From JAIPAN01 sp040403555 (GTDB taxonomy: Bacteria > Bacteroidota > Bacteroidia > Sphingobacteriales > Sphingobacteriaceae), in NCBI GenBank assembly GCA_040403555.1, contig JBBAKN010000002.1:186001-250000 (forward strand): a DNA stretch of 64,000 nt. Direction: 5' to 3'. Within the stretch, counting starts at the first letter, position 1, and the number at the start of each line of letters is the position of its first letter. A program made the translations under genes and the position numbers. Below the pieces are notes generated by a model that saw nothing but the letters and a program-made list of their open reading frames with translations, was not told where the DNA came from and did not search any database. This document shows positions 26,969 through 35,097 of the stretch, in pieces.

Positions 26969-27739
26969 ATGAATACCATACAAGTTAGTGTACAAGATCA
27001 CATTGCCTATATTACCTTAAACCGAGGAAGCTCCAACGCTATTAATGGCGAAATGGTAAGTGAACTTAGCGATATGTTCAAAAACCTGGAAGCCGATGAC
27101 CAGGTGGGCGGGGTAATTTTAACAGGTAAAGAAGGCTTTTTTTCTGCAGGTTTAGACCTTATTGAATTGTATACCTACAACGAGGAGCAGATTAGACAAT
27201 TTTGGAAAGATTTCTTACATATGGTATCGGTTTTAGCTGGATTTAAAAAGCCCCTAATAAGTGCCATAAGTGGGCATAGTCCTGCAGGTGGTTGCGTATT
27301 GGCTATTTGTTCCGATTACCGCATTATGGCCGAAGGAAAATTTATTATTGGACTTAATGAGGTACCTGTAGGCATTATTGTACCCGATAGTATTTTTCAC
27401 CTTTACGCCTTTTGGCTGGGTCAAGGCAAAGCCTACCAAAGTTTATTAGAAGGAAAATTGTTTAGAGCAGAAGAAGCCCTAAGTATTGGCTTAGTAGATG
27501 AGGTAGTAGCTCCCAATATAGTACTTACTACGGCCCAACGCAAAATGAAACAGTATGTTGGACTGGATTGGACCACCTGGCAACAAACTAAACAAAATCT
27601 ACGTGCAGAATTACTAGAAAAAGTTCGGGCAGACCAAAGCGCCACACTCGAATTGATGCTGAAACAATGGTGGGCACCAAGTACACGTTCTATTTTACAT
27701 ACCATCATCCAAAACCTACAAAAAAAAGCAAATGTATAA
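26969..27739 (+). CDS. Delta3,Delta2-enoyl-CoA isomerase-like protein (crotonase fold)
   Basis: 256 residues. The oxyanion-hole motif is SGHSPAGGC, and the second one reads IIGLNEVPVGI. The hydratase Glu that normally follows the first motif is Val here, while the Glu of GLNE is kept. This is the pattern of mitochondrial ECI1-type isomerases and not of enoyl-CoA hydratases. It would shift the double bond of 3-enoyl-CoA so that beta-oxidation of unsaturated acids can go on. It overlaps the 2,4-dienoyl-CoA reductase-like gene by 8 bp, which supports this role. Confidence 0.82.
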   Translation: MNTIQVSVQDHIAYITLNRGSSNAINGEMVSELSDMFKNLEADDQVGGVILTGKEGFFSAGLDLIELYTYNEEQIRQFWKDFLHMVSVLAGFKKPLISAISGHSPAGGCVLAICSDYRIMAEGKFIIGLNEVPVGIIVPDSIFHLYAFWLGQGKAYQSLLEGKLFRAEEALSIGLVDEVVAPNIVLTTAQRKMKQYVGLDWTTWQQTKQNLRAELLEKVRADQSATLELMLKQWWAPSTRSILHTIIQNLQKKANV

Positions 27740-28607
27740 CGAACCCATGTTAAAAGACAATGCCTTAAAAGGCAAAACCATTGTAGTTACAGGCGGTGGA
27801 ACCGGCTTGGGTAAAGCCATGAGTACTTATTTTTTAGAACTAGGTGCCAACGTGGTTATTACCAGCCGAAAGTTAGACGTATTGCAAAAAACAGCAGCCG
27901 AATTGGAAGAAAAAACGGGTGGCAAAGTATTGGCTTTGGCGTGCGATGTACGCAACGATTTTGAAGTAGAACAGGTACTGAAACAAACTTTAGAAACCTT
28001 TGGTGCTGTGCATGGCTTATTAAACAATGCAGCCGGCAATTTTATTTCTCCTACCGAACGTCTTTCAGCGAAGGCTTTTGGGGTAATTATTGATATTGTT
28101 TTGAAAGGTACCGTAAACTGCACCTTAGCATTTGGTAAACATTGGATAGCACAAAAACAGCCAGCCAGCATTTTAAATATTGTAACCACCTACGCTTTTA
28201 CCGGCTCGGGCTATGTAGTGCCTTCGGCTTGTGCCAAGGGTGGCGTATTGGCCATGACTCGTTCTTTGGCTGCCGAGTGGGGCCACTACGGCATTCGTTG
28301 CAATGCCATCGCTCCGGGACCTTTCCCTACTAAAGGCGCATGGGATCGTTTATTACCTGGCGATTTAGCTAAGAAATTCGATTTTAAAAATCGTGTGCCG
28401 CTTAAACGTGTGGGCGAACATCAAGAATTAGCCAATTTGGCCGCCTATTTAATTTCCGATTTTTCGGGATATGTAAACGGTGAAGTAATTACCATTGATG
28501 GGGGCGAATGGCTACAAGGAGCCGGGCAATTTAATGGACTAGAAGCCGTTACTCCTGAAATGTGGGATATGTTGGAACAAATGATCCGTAATACCAAAGG
28601 GAGTTAA
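27732..28607 (+). CDS. 2,4-dienoyl-CoA reductase-like SDR
   Basis: 291 residues. The cofactor motif is VTGGGTGLGKAM. NNAAGNFISPTERLS, GSGYVVPSACAKGG and the closing residues NTKGS follow mitochondrial DECR1 very closely, more than common SDRs. DECR reduces 2,4-dienoyl-CoA with NADPH. As in that family, the usual SDR Tyr-x-x-x-Lys is not in the standard place (SACAK). Start at 27732 or at the next ATG (27747). It is translationally coupled to the isomerase, forming a pair for unsaturated fatty-acid breakdown. Confidence 0.88.
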   Translation: MYNEPMLKDNALKGKTIVVTGGGTGLGKAMSTYFLELGANVVITSRKLDVLQKTAAELEEKTGGKVLALACDVRNDFEVEQVLKQTLETFGAVHGLLNNAAGNFISPTERLSAKAFGVIIDIVLKGTVNCTLAFGKHWIAQKQPASILNIVTTYAFTGSGYVVPSACAKGGVLAMTRSLAAEWGHYGIRCNAIAPGPFPTKGAWDRLLPGDLAKKFDFKNRVPLKRVGEHQELANLAAYLISDFSGYVNGEVITIDGGEWLQGAGQFNGLEAVTPEMWDMLEQMIRNTKGS

Positions 28608-28632
28608 ACAGCTGTTTTTGTATCTTTATAAA

Positions 28633-28914
28633 ATGGGCACCCAAACTCAGGAAGAAACCTTTACACTCGATGAGATTCTAGTATCCCTAAAGTCTATTCA
28701 TCGGCTCATTTTATGGAATGACGAAGTAAATACCTTTGAACATGTGATTTACTGCTTGGTTAAATACCTAGACTATTCCGAACTACAAGCCGAAAAAATT
28801 GCGTGGCTTGTACACACCGAAGGAAAAACTGCGGTGTTAGAAGGTTCTTTTACCGAAATGGAAATTTATCGTAAAATCTTACAACAAGAGGGTTTAACGG
28901 TTAGTGTAGAATAA
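28633..28914 (+). CDS. clpS: Clp protease adaptor ClpS
   Basis: 93 residues from the ATG at 28633. It delivers N-degron substrates to ClpAP/ClpCP. The core RLILWNDEVNTFEHVIYCL contains the Asn-Asp/Glu that bind the substrate amino group, and LVHTEGKTAV contains the conserved His. Residue identities fit ClpS, though the domain is short at both ends. TATCTTTA just in front (28621-28628) may be a -7 box. It is 18 bp past the DECR gene and could be transcribed with it. Confidence 0.9.
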   Translation: MGTQTQEETFTLDEILVSLKSIHRLILWNDEVNTFEHVIYCLVKYLDYSELQAEKIAWLVHTEGKTAVLEGSFTEMEIYRKILQQEGLTVSVE

Positions 28915-28949
28915 TCGATATCTTTAGGTACACACCAGGTCCATCTTAC

Positions 28950-30368
28950 ATGAAAATTTATATTAAATACAGCTTTGCCATTTTAGGCATAGTACTGTTA
29001 ACTAGTGTTAGCTGCCGCAAAGCAAGTAGTCTTCCCTCAAATACTCAAGAAAGCGCTGCCCTTTTTCACCTAGAAGATATGCCAGAAATTAACGTGGAGG
29101 TGAGCCAAGCAGCTTGGAATACATTGCTTGCTAACTATGATTTAAACTCCAAAAACGAAGAATATATACCTACTAAACTGCGTTTTACTCTAAATGGAGT
29201 ACCTACCATTTTAGATAGTGTAGGCCTAAAATTACGTGGAAATACAAGCAGAAGGCGGCCGGAGGGATTTGTAGGACAAAACCATCAATTGGTTAATCCC
29301 GATTGGCACCATAGCCATTTTGCACTCGATTTTAGTCAATACAAACCCAATCAAGAATTACGAGGTTTAGAAAAAATGGTGTTAAAATTTGCCAACAACG
29401 ACCCCACGTATGTTCGGGAAATTTATGGCTATGATTTATTTCGTCGATTTGGTGTATGGACCGCCCCAAGGGCCTCTTACTGCCGCTTAACGATAAAAGT
29501 TACCGGCGATGCCACTGCTGCCTATTTTGGCGTGTATTATATGATTGAAAATGGCGATAGTGATTTTGTAAAGTACCGAAAAAAGGAATGGGGAAGCACA
29601 GTAGGCTACCTTTGGAAGTGTTTATACAACGGTGGAGGCCCCGCTAATTTAATCAATGCGTACAGCATTGGTATTGAAAGTGTATCGCTCAACCAAAACC
29701 TTTCGCAATATTATAGCTACGATTTAAAAACAGAAAAATCATCTTTTTTAACTGCAAAAGCTCAACTTACCGAGTTTATTACCCAGCTAAATACGAAAAC
29801 TGGCTCGGATTTTGAAACTTGGATAGCCCAAAAAATGGATGTGAACTTATTGCTTAAAACCTTTGCGGTAAGTGTTTTGACCGGTAATTGGGACGATTAC
29901 TGGGGCAATGGTAATAATTACTTTTTGTACTTTAACCCAAATGGTAAGGTATATTATATTCCGTATGATTACGACAATTGTTTAGGCACAGCCATACCGT
30001 ATTGGGGCTTTTTTAATACGGGTACTCAAGATCCCTTAAACTGGGGTAAGATGAACGAAAGCCCACTGATTACCAAAGTACTTCAGATTGCAAAATATAG
30101 AGATCAATACAAAGCTTATATAAAGGAATTGGCTACTAAGCCCGAGTATTTTAATGCCGAGGGGAGTATGCAACGCATTGCCACTTGGCACAGCAAAATT
30201 TCTCCCTACCTCAGCAACGCCACCGGCGAAGATATGGGTATTACAGATTTACCCGCTCCTTGGTCAACAGAACAGTATTACCGTTTGTTAAGTGGCAACG
30301 ATTTGGCTGGACAGAATGGACAGCCATCTAATTATTTCAAAACCCGAATCAAAAATATTCCCTGGTAA
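28950..30368 (+). CDS. CotH kinase family lipoprotein
   Basis: 472 residues. A lipoprotein signal ends at Cys22 (TSVSC). CotH features: GLKLRGNTSRR, ALDFSQYKPNQ, LKFANNDPTYVREIYGYDLFRR (shortened here), a Trp-Asp-Asp-Tyr segment (GNWDDYWGNGNNYF) and the metal-binding IPYDYDNCLG. CotH proteins are atypical protein kinases; bacterial ones are largely uncharacterised surface proteins. In many bacteria they sit next to VTC and DUF4956 genes, which in this window are 26 kb away at 1.5-2.8 kb. It converges with a DUF4403 gene with no gap. Confidence 0.9.
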   Translation: MKIYIKYSFAILGIVLLTSVSCRKASSLPSNTQESAALFHLEDMPEINVEVSQAAWNTLLANYDLNSKNEEYIPTKLRFTLNGVPTILDSVGLKLRGNTSRRRPEGFVGQNHQLVNPDWHHSHFALDFSQYKPNQELRGLEKMVLKFANNDPTYVREIYGYDLFRRFGVWTAPRASYCRLTIKVTGDATAAYFGVYYMIENGDSDFVKYRKKEWGSTVGYLWKCLYNGGGPANLINAYSIGIESVSLNQNLSQYYSYDLKTEKSSFLTAKAQLTEFITQLNTKTGSDFETWIAQKMDVNLLLKTFAVSVLTGNWDDYWGNGNNYFLYFNPNGKVYYIPYDYDNCLGTAIPYWGFFNTGTQDPLNWGKMNESPLITKVLQIAKYRDQYKAYIKELATKPEYFNAEGSMQRIATWHSKISPYLSNATGEDMGITDLPAPWSTEQYYRLLSGNDLAGQNGQPSNYFKTRIKNIPW

Positions 30369-31769
30369 TTAATCCAAGCCATCTACTTTAATAGCCACTT
30401 TGCCTTTTGCTTCTAGCATAGTTATTATGGCTTGTGGAGTTAAAATAAGCTGGCAAGGTTGCATGGTAGTTAATGCACCGCTCACATGAATACCTTTTAC
30501 GGGTTGGTACCCGTTTAGGTAGGCTGCAGCTGTTTTTTGTCCGTTAGTTAAATACTCGGCAATAGAAAAACGGCAGCTTCCCTGAATTTTTTTGGCAATA
30601 AGGCCATGTACCAGCCAATCGCCGGTTTTAAGTAACTTGTTTTTAGAATCTAATACAAAATCTACTCCATCTAAATATACTTCTTGTTTGCTAGCATCAT
30701 ATTTAGGAATACCGCTCAAGTAAAAAGTACCATTTACAGTTCCGGTCATGCTTAAAGCAACCACTAGTTTTTCTTCTTTACCCCATAAATCAATATGATT
30801 AATAGTAACCGCTCTTTTACCCGAACTAAAGGTTTGCCCGGCAAAATTTTGTTGCACCAAGGCCGCCGCATTGGCGTAGGTAATAATATTGGCCACGCTT
30901 AAACTAAAATCGGGCGTAGTGGGCAAGGTATTGGGCAACAAATTAAGCTGTGTTTTATCGAATTTAAGACTAGGTTGAGCGTTAATTGACGTTTCGATAT
31001 AAGCTTTCATACCCAAGTTGAAACTGATTTTTTGATTGGCCACCGTAGTAGGGCTGGCATACAGGGCTATAGGCTGCATGCCCACCCAAACTTTATACTC
31101 TGGGTTTACTTGTATGGGCTTGGCTAATTGCTCTAGGGCCGCTACTACATAGGGTTTTATATCGAAAGATTGGGCAATGGCATCGTCTACTTTTTTGGCA
31201 AGCTTGCCTTTAAATATAGAAAGTACCGGATTGATGAGATAGGTAATAGGCAGCTCTCTACCGGCAATAACAATGCTGGGGCTTTCTATCCAATCAATGT
31301 CTTCTATTTGGGTTTGGGTGACCAATTTCCAGTTTTGAACCGCTACAGCAGAATTTAATTTAATGACTCCATTTAAATTTACTTCACGGGTATCGTATAC
31401 CGAGAGGCCGAATTTATCGATACCATATTTTACTTTTACCCAAATTTTTAAAGGTAATTCCATAGCCAATCTGCCATTCACTTCTTTAATTACAATAGGT
31501 GCTTCTTTCCATACTTTTAGCATCACCTTATCGTCTTCCAAATTAGCATCCTCGTATATTAAACCGCTTAATTGCGTATTGGTCTGATTTTGCACATCGG
31601 CTACCTGAATTTCTAAAGGAATATTGGCATAAGAAATCTGTTTATCATACACAATATCGGTAGTGTAACTAGCCTCTGGCTTTAAGGCAGCAATTTTAGA
31701 GGTGGTTCCGCAGGCACTTAGTAATGTAGTCGCACCAATTAGTACAGCTAGAAGATGGGGGATTTTCAT
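30369..31769 (-). CDS. DUF4403 family lipoprotein
   Basis: 466 residues from the ATG at 31769, which gives a lipoprotein signal ending at Cys20 (TTLLSAC). A further upstream ATG would spoil that signal. The body is beta-rich with paired repeats and fits DUF4403, thought to be tubular lipid-binding-like (SMP/TULIP-type) proteins by family inference. WVKVKYGIDKFG, WLVHGLIAKKIQG and the end MLEAKGKVAIKVDGL are typical. Location: periplasmic face of the outer or inner membrane. No functional context nearby. Confidence 0.82.
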   Translation of the reverse strand: MKIPHLLAVLIGATTLLSACGTTSKIAALKPEASYTTDIVYDKQISYANIPLEIQVADVQNQTNTQLSGLIYEDANLEDDKVMLKVWKEAPIVIKEVNGRLAMELPLKIWVKVKYGIDKFGLSVYDTREVNLNGVIKLNSAVAVQNWKLVTQTQIEDIDWIESPSIVIAGRELPITYLINPVLSIFKGKLAKKVDDAIAQSFDIKPYVVAALEQLAKPIQVNPEYKVWVGMQPIALYASPTTVANQKISFNLGMKAYIETSINAQPSLKFDKTQLNLLPNTLPTTPDFSLSVANIITYANAAALVQQNFAGQTFSSGKRAVTINHIDLWGKEEKLVVALSMTGTVNGTFYLSGIPKYDASKQEVYLDGVDFVLDSKNKLLKTGDWLVHGLIAKKIQGSCRFSIAEYLTNGQKTAAAYLNGYQPVKGIHVSGALTTMQPCQLILTPQAIITMLEAKGKVAIKVDGLD

Positions 31770-31894
31770 ATGGAGTTTGTTATATACACAAAGGTATTGA
31801 TGCACTTTGGCTTTCTAAAACGAATAACATTATTTAACATTATGCCTGGCATTGAGTATATTAGAATCTTGTGAATTTTTATCAATAGTAAAAA

Positions 31895-31963
31895 ATGAAA
31901 TTAGCTATACTTTCTGCCATTTTTGTAGTGATATTAATCATTATGCGCAAAAATAGAAGATAA
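31895..31963 (+). CDS. 22-residue hydrophobic small ORF ahead of the CorA gene
   Basis: ATG at 31895, TAA at 31961-31963, one base before the ATG of the CorA-like gene. The peptide begins MKLAILSAIFVVILIIM and ends in four basic residues (RKNRR). This is one membrane-spanning helix with a positive cytoplasmic end. The tight spacing points to co-translation. It may be a regulatory leader peptide or a tiny subunit. Possible chance ORF, so moderate confidence. Confidence 0.4.
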   Translation: MKLAILSAIFVVILIIMRKNRR

Positions 31964-31964
31964 C

Positions 31965-32870
31965 ATGTCCATCATACGTCTCAAGCACACAGAAAATGGT
32001 TTTAATTGGGTTGATGTATCGAACCCAACCACTACCGAATTGCAAGAACTAAGTGCAGAATTTGGACTAAACCAATATACCCTATCCGACTGCCTAGAAC
32101 CCGACCATTTGCCCAAAGCAGAAGATTTGGGCCATGTAAAATTTCTGATTACTCGAAAAATACTAGATGAAGTATTGGGGCATAAGCTACATACGGTACA
32201 ACAATTAAGTACCAAGGTGGCCATATTTTTTAACGAAGAGTTTATAATTACCGTACACCGCTTGCCCCAAGCATTTATCGAAGAGTTACATGCTTCTTTC
32301 GAGCAAAAATTGGTGTACAAGAACCCTGCTCAGCTTGCAGCAAAAATTTTGTTACAGGTTTTACAATCGTACAATAACCCAGCTTTACAGTTAGCGGCCG
32401 AACTCGATAAATACGAAACGGCTGTATTTTTGCGCCATACCCAGGCAAACATTTTAAGTGAATTGTATTACCTAAAGCGCAAAATAAATATCATTATTAA
32501 GTTATTGATTTTAACAGAAGATATAACGCATGCGCTAAATGCCTATAAAGAACATAATTTGGCCCTGCAAGATGCCAAAGACCTACACACCAAATTGCTT
32601 ACCCTGTTTAATCAATTGCATGACGATGTAGGTAATTTGCAACAGATTTACCTCTCTATATCGGCACAAAAAACCAACGAGGTAATGAAAGTATTAACTA
32701 CTTTTTCGGTGTTCTTTTTGCCCCTCACCTTTATTGTGGGGGTTTATGGCATGAATTTTAAATTTATGCCCGAGCTAGAAAGTGCTTGGGGTTACCCTAT
32801 AGTGCTGGCCAGTATGATAGCCATTACGGTGATAATTTACTGGTGGTTTAAACGTAAAAAATGGTTTTAG
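31965..32870 (+). CDS. corA: CorA family magnesium/divalent cation transporter
   Basis: 301 residues. A large N-terminal cytoplasmic domain leads into two membrane helices (about 248-267 and 277-294), joined by the ion-selecting YGMNF motif (GVYGMNF). The loop after it contains PELES, acidic as in CorA. The C-terminus is strongly basic (WFKRKKWF). CorA forms a pentamer at the inner membrane. Its last 4 bp overlap the convergent gene. A 22-codon ORF precedes it by one base. Confidence 0.92.
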   Translation: MSIIRLKHTENGFNWVDVSNPTTTELQELSAEFGLNQYTLSDCLEPDHLPKAEDLGHVKFLITRKILDEVLGHKLHTVQQLSTKVAIFFNEEFIITVHRLPQAFIEELHASFEQKLVYKNPAQLAAKILLQVLQSYNNPALQLAAELDKYETAVFLRHTQANILSELYYLKRKINIIIKLLILTEDITHALNAYKEHNLALQDAKDLHTKLLTLFNQLHDDVGNLQQIYLSISAQKTNEVMKVLTTFSVFFLPLTFIVGVYGMNFKFMPELESAWGYPIVLASMIAITVIIYWWFKRKKWF

Positions 32871-33643
32871 TGCTCTATGCGCCTTAATTGTTGGAGCAAT
32901 AAGGTGTTCTTCTCCATCATTTTTATTAACAAGAAATTATAGCCAGCATACCTGTCACGGTATACTTTGGAATAAAAAATTAACTTATCTGAGGTAAGTA
33001 TTTTCTTTGTTTCTGGCAATTGAAATATAAAATCCTGATACTTCTCCGCATTTATAGCCGAACTTCCACTCTTTTCATCCGTATTGGTTACTTGGTTTTG
33101 CCTTGTCCTCAATAAATGACCAATCGGAAGGTTGCGATCGAAAAAATCGATTCCATCTTTATCGAAAAGTGCATTGTTGTCTTGCAATTGCTTAAACATT
33201 ACCTCGTAATAGTACGAAATTTCGAAACGTAGCGAACGTGCACTGATATAACTCAGCATGCCGCTCGATTGTACATTTTTAAAGGTGGTATTATTGATAA
33301 AAACCGTGCTATAATTTGGGAACGGTTTCATTGTTTTATATACATCTACCAACTCTCCATACGTAATGGCACCCGAATGGTAGTCATATAACAAGTTATC
33401 GAATTGTAAAAGTGTAGAATCGCCTTGTTTGTAGCTATCTATTAGTGAAGTCATTTTAGTAGAGTCTGATCTTAAATCCTCAACCAACGACTCGTAATTT
33501 TCTTTCATTTTGGCCTCTATGAGGCTATGTTCCCGGTAATTTTTGGCAAAAAAACCAAGGGTAACGGCGGTAAACAGCATCAAAAATTCGGTAAAATATT
33601 CCGTTATTTTTTTGGGGATATGGTGTTTATGGTGTACTTCCAC
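32867..33643 (-). CDS. Membrane-anchored protein, DUF6090-like
   Basis: 258 residues. It opens with a His-rich stretch (EVHHKHHIPKKI), then one membrane helix (residues 18-35, FLMLFTAVTLGFFAKNY), then a helical extra-membrane domain. The order short cytoplasmic start, single helix, LGFFAKNYREH and long helices is that of DUF6090-type proteins. Function unknown. It faces the CorA gene tail to tail. Confidence 0.7.
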   Translation of the reverse strand: MEVHHKHHIPKKITEYFTEFLMLFTAVTLGFFAKNYREHSLIEAKMKENYESLVEDLRSDSTKMTSLIDSYKQGDSTLLQFDNLLYDYHSGAITYGELVDVYKTMKPFPNYSTVFINNTTFKNVQSSGMLSYISARSLRFEISYYYEVMFKQLQDNNALFDKDGIDFFDRNLPIGHLLRTRQNQVTNTDEKSGSSAINAEKYQDFIFQLPETKKILTSDKLIFYSKVYRDRYAGYNFLLIKMMEKNTLLLQQLRRIEH

Positions 33644-33804
33644 AAGTCTTAAATTATATGTTTAACCAAACATAATAATAAGATTGAATAGCAAAAGAAA
33701 ATGAAGCGAAAATAATTACTCTCAGTTATTAAAAAACAATACTATAGCCATTTAAAATACAAGTGTAATGCAATTGCAAGTAAATAGATACTAGTTTTAA
33801 GGTA

Positions 33805-34143
33805 TTATTTATCTTTCATGGCATTTCCTACAAAAAAACAGAGCGTTTCTACTGCAAGAAAAATAACAAAAAGCACCAAGGCAAAATTATCCTGAAGCTG
33901 ATTAGGCGAAAATGCCGCACATCCAAAACGGATGAGGCCCGTAAGTGCAAAAAATGCCGTAAAGCCAATTTTAAAGCCATCGGCCATAGCACTCTTATGG
34001 GTGCCATTGAGCAGAATGGTTGATAAAATAAGGCTAATATCTGCCAATAACATATTAAGAGGCTGGTAAGAAGAAAATACCAAGCCAATGGTAGTGTTAA
34101 TTAGGACTAAAAGCCCTCCGAGAACTAAAAAGCTATTTTTCAT
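33805..34143 (-). CDS. Small four-helix membrane protein, unknown
   Basis: 112 residues with four hydrophobic segments (about 3-26, 29-46, 56-79 and 87-109) and short loops. No family recognised. It follows the zinc-ribbon gene on the same strand after 80 bp and may belong to the SPFH cluster. A gap of 160 bp, in which nothing was recognised, separates it from the next gene downstream. Confidence 0.65.
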   Translation of the reverse strand: MKNSFLVLGGLLVLINTTIGLVFSSYQPLNMLLADISLILSTILLNGTHKSAMADGFKIGFTAFFALTGLIRFGCAAFSPNQLQDNFALVLFVIFLAVETLCFFVGNAMKDK

Positions 34144-34223
34144 TTTTGCTGATCATTTTAATAACTCGATTTATAGAGAAACGTAAGCATGGTAATGATA
34201 TATAGAGATTGAGGCGCAATTGA

Positions 34224-34649
34224 CTATACAATTTGACTGCCACACCATTCGCATAAACGGGTTTTACGAGTATTTGGGTTTTTACAATGAGGGCAAATGT
34301 CTGGCATAACTACTGCTGTGGCCATTGGTGAACTTGCAACGGGATTACTTTTAGTTTGAGACACTACACTTAGGGTGCCAGGTAAAAAAATAAAAAAGGG
34401 TACTTTATATTTTAACACGAGTACATCTTGCTCATCGAAGGAAAAGCTAGTTTGAGCTACGCACATGGGTATGGGCAATAATAAAAACCAGGGCTTAGAT
34501 ACATTAATTTGTACCGTACCGGCTTGTACCTCATAGGTATTGAACCCCCAAGAAGTGCCATTTTGCGGCATCCCATTTATTTTTATGTTTGGCTTTGTAA
34601 AAGCTAAAAACGAAAAAAAAGTAGAACAATCGATAGTTAATTTTGCCAT
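34224..34649 (-). CDS. Beta-rich small protein with C-terminal zinc ribbon
   Basis: 141 residues. The first 100 look like a beta-sandwich fold (FNTYEVQAGTVQINVSKPW) with a hydrophobic hairpin (WFLLLPIPMC and FFIFLPGTL) that may touch the membrane. The last 27 residues form a zinc ribbon with two Cys pairs (CPHCKNPNT and LCEWCGSQ). These residues are encoded by an 84-bp stretch identical to the one in the neighbouring gene upstream. Function unknown; it probably acts together with the SPFH protein. Confidence 0.7.
   Translation of the reverse strand: MAKLTIDCSTFFSFLAFTKPNIKINGMPQNGTSWGFNTYEVQAGTVQINVSKPWFLLLPIPMCVAQTSFSFDEQDVLVLKYKVPFFIFLPGTLSVVSQTKSNPVASSPMATAVVMPDICPHCKNPNTRKTRLCEWCGSQIV
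34225..34308 (-). repeat. 84-bp perfect direct repeat, copy 1 (zinc-ribbon tail)
   Basis: Identical to 34716-34799. It codes for the zinc ribbon and reaches into the stop codon of the gene. Identity ends sharply at both sides, and the adjoining coding sequences are unrelated. Confidence 0.95.
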
Positions 34650-34714
34650 TTTAATTGATTTTTTAGGTTAATAATTGGTGAATTATGGAGATGTTAGCAT
34701 TCATTTCTCTGTAG

Positions 34715-35092
34715 TTATACAATTTGACTGCCACACCATTCGCATAAACGGGTTTTACGAGTATTTGGGTTTTTACAATGAGGGCAAATGTCTGGCATAT
34801 CAGATAAATTGTCTGAAGTAGGGTTTACTTGGTCGGTTTTCTTAGCAGAAACATAAAGCGCAAAACAAACGGCAAAGAACAGAGAAGAGAAGAAAAGAAA
34901 TCCGATAATTAATTCCTCATAACCATAAATCAATTTTTGACAGATAAAAATACATGATGTAACCAAAAAACAAACTAAAAAGTAGTAAAAATGGATTTTA
35001 TCAATGTAAACATTGAGGGTTTTCTTGTTTTTTTCATTTACAACAAAACTCAAAACCACTATAACCGCTAAAGTGCCGAAATAAAAACCCAT
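34715..35092 (-). CDS. Three-helix membrane protein with C-terminal zinc ribbon
   Basis: 125 residues. Three hydrophobic segments (about 2-16, 31-50 and 59-81) are followed by a short linker and the same zinc ribbon as its neighbour (CPHCKNPNT, LCEWCGSQIV). The ribbon would be in the cytoplasm or on the membrane face, depending on topology. It lies 5 bp downstream of the SPFH gene, so they are co-transcribed. Function unknown. Confidence 0.7.
   Translation of the reverse strand: MGFYFGTLAVIVVLSFVVNEKNKKTLNVYIDKIHFYYFLVCFLVTSCIFICQKLIYGYEELIIGFLFFSSLFFAVCFALYVSAKKTDQVNPTSDNLSDMPDICPHCKNPNTRKTRLCEWCGSQIV
34716..34799 (-). repeat. 84-bp perfect direct repeat, copy 2 (zinc-ribbon tail)
   Basis: Identical to 34225-34308, 491 bp away in the same orientation. 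Silent positions also agree, so the copying is recent or maintained by gene conversion. Confidence 0.95.
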
Positions 35093-35097
35093 GTTTA

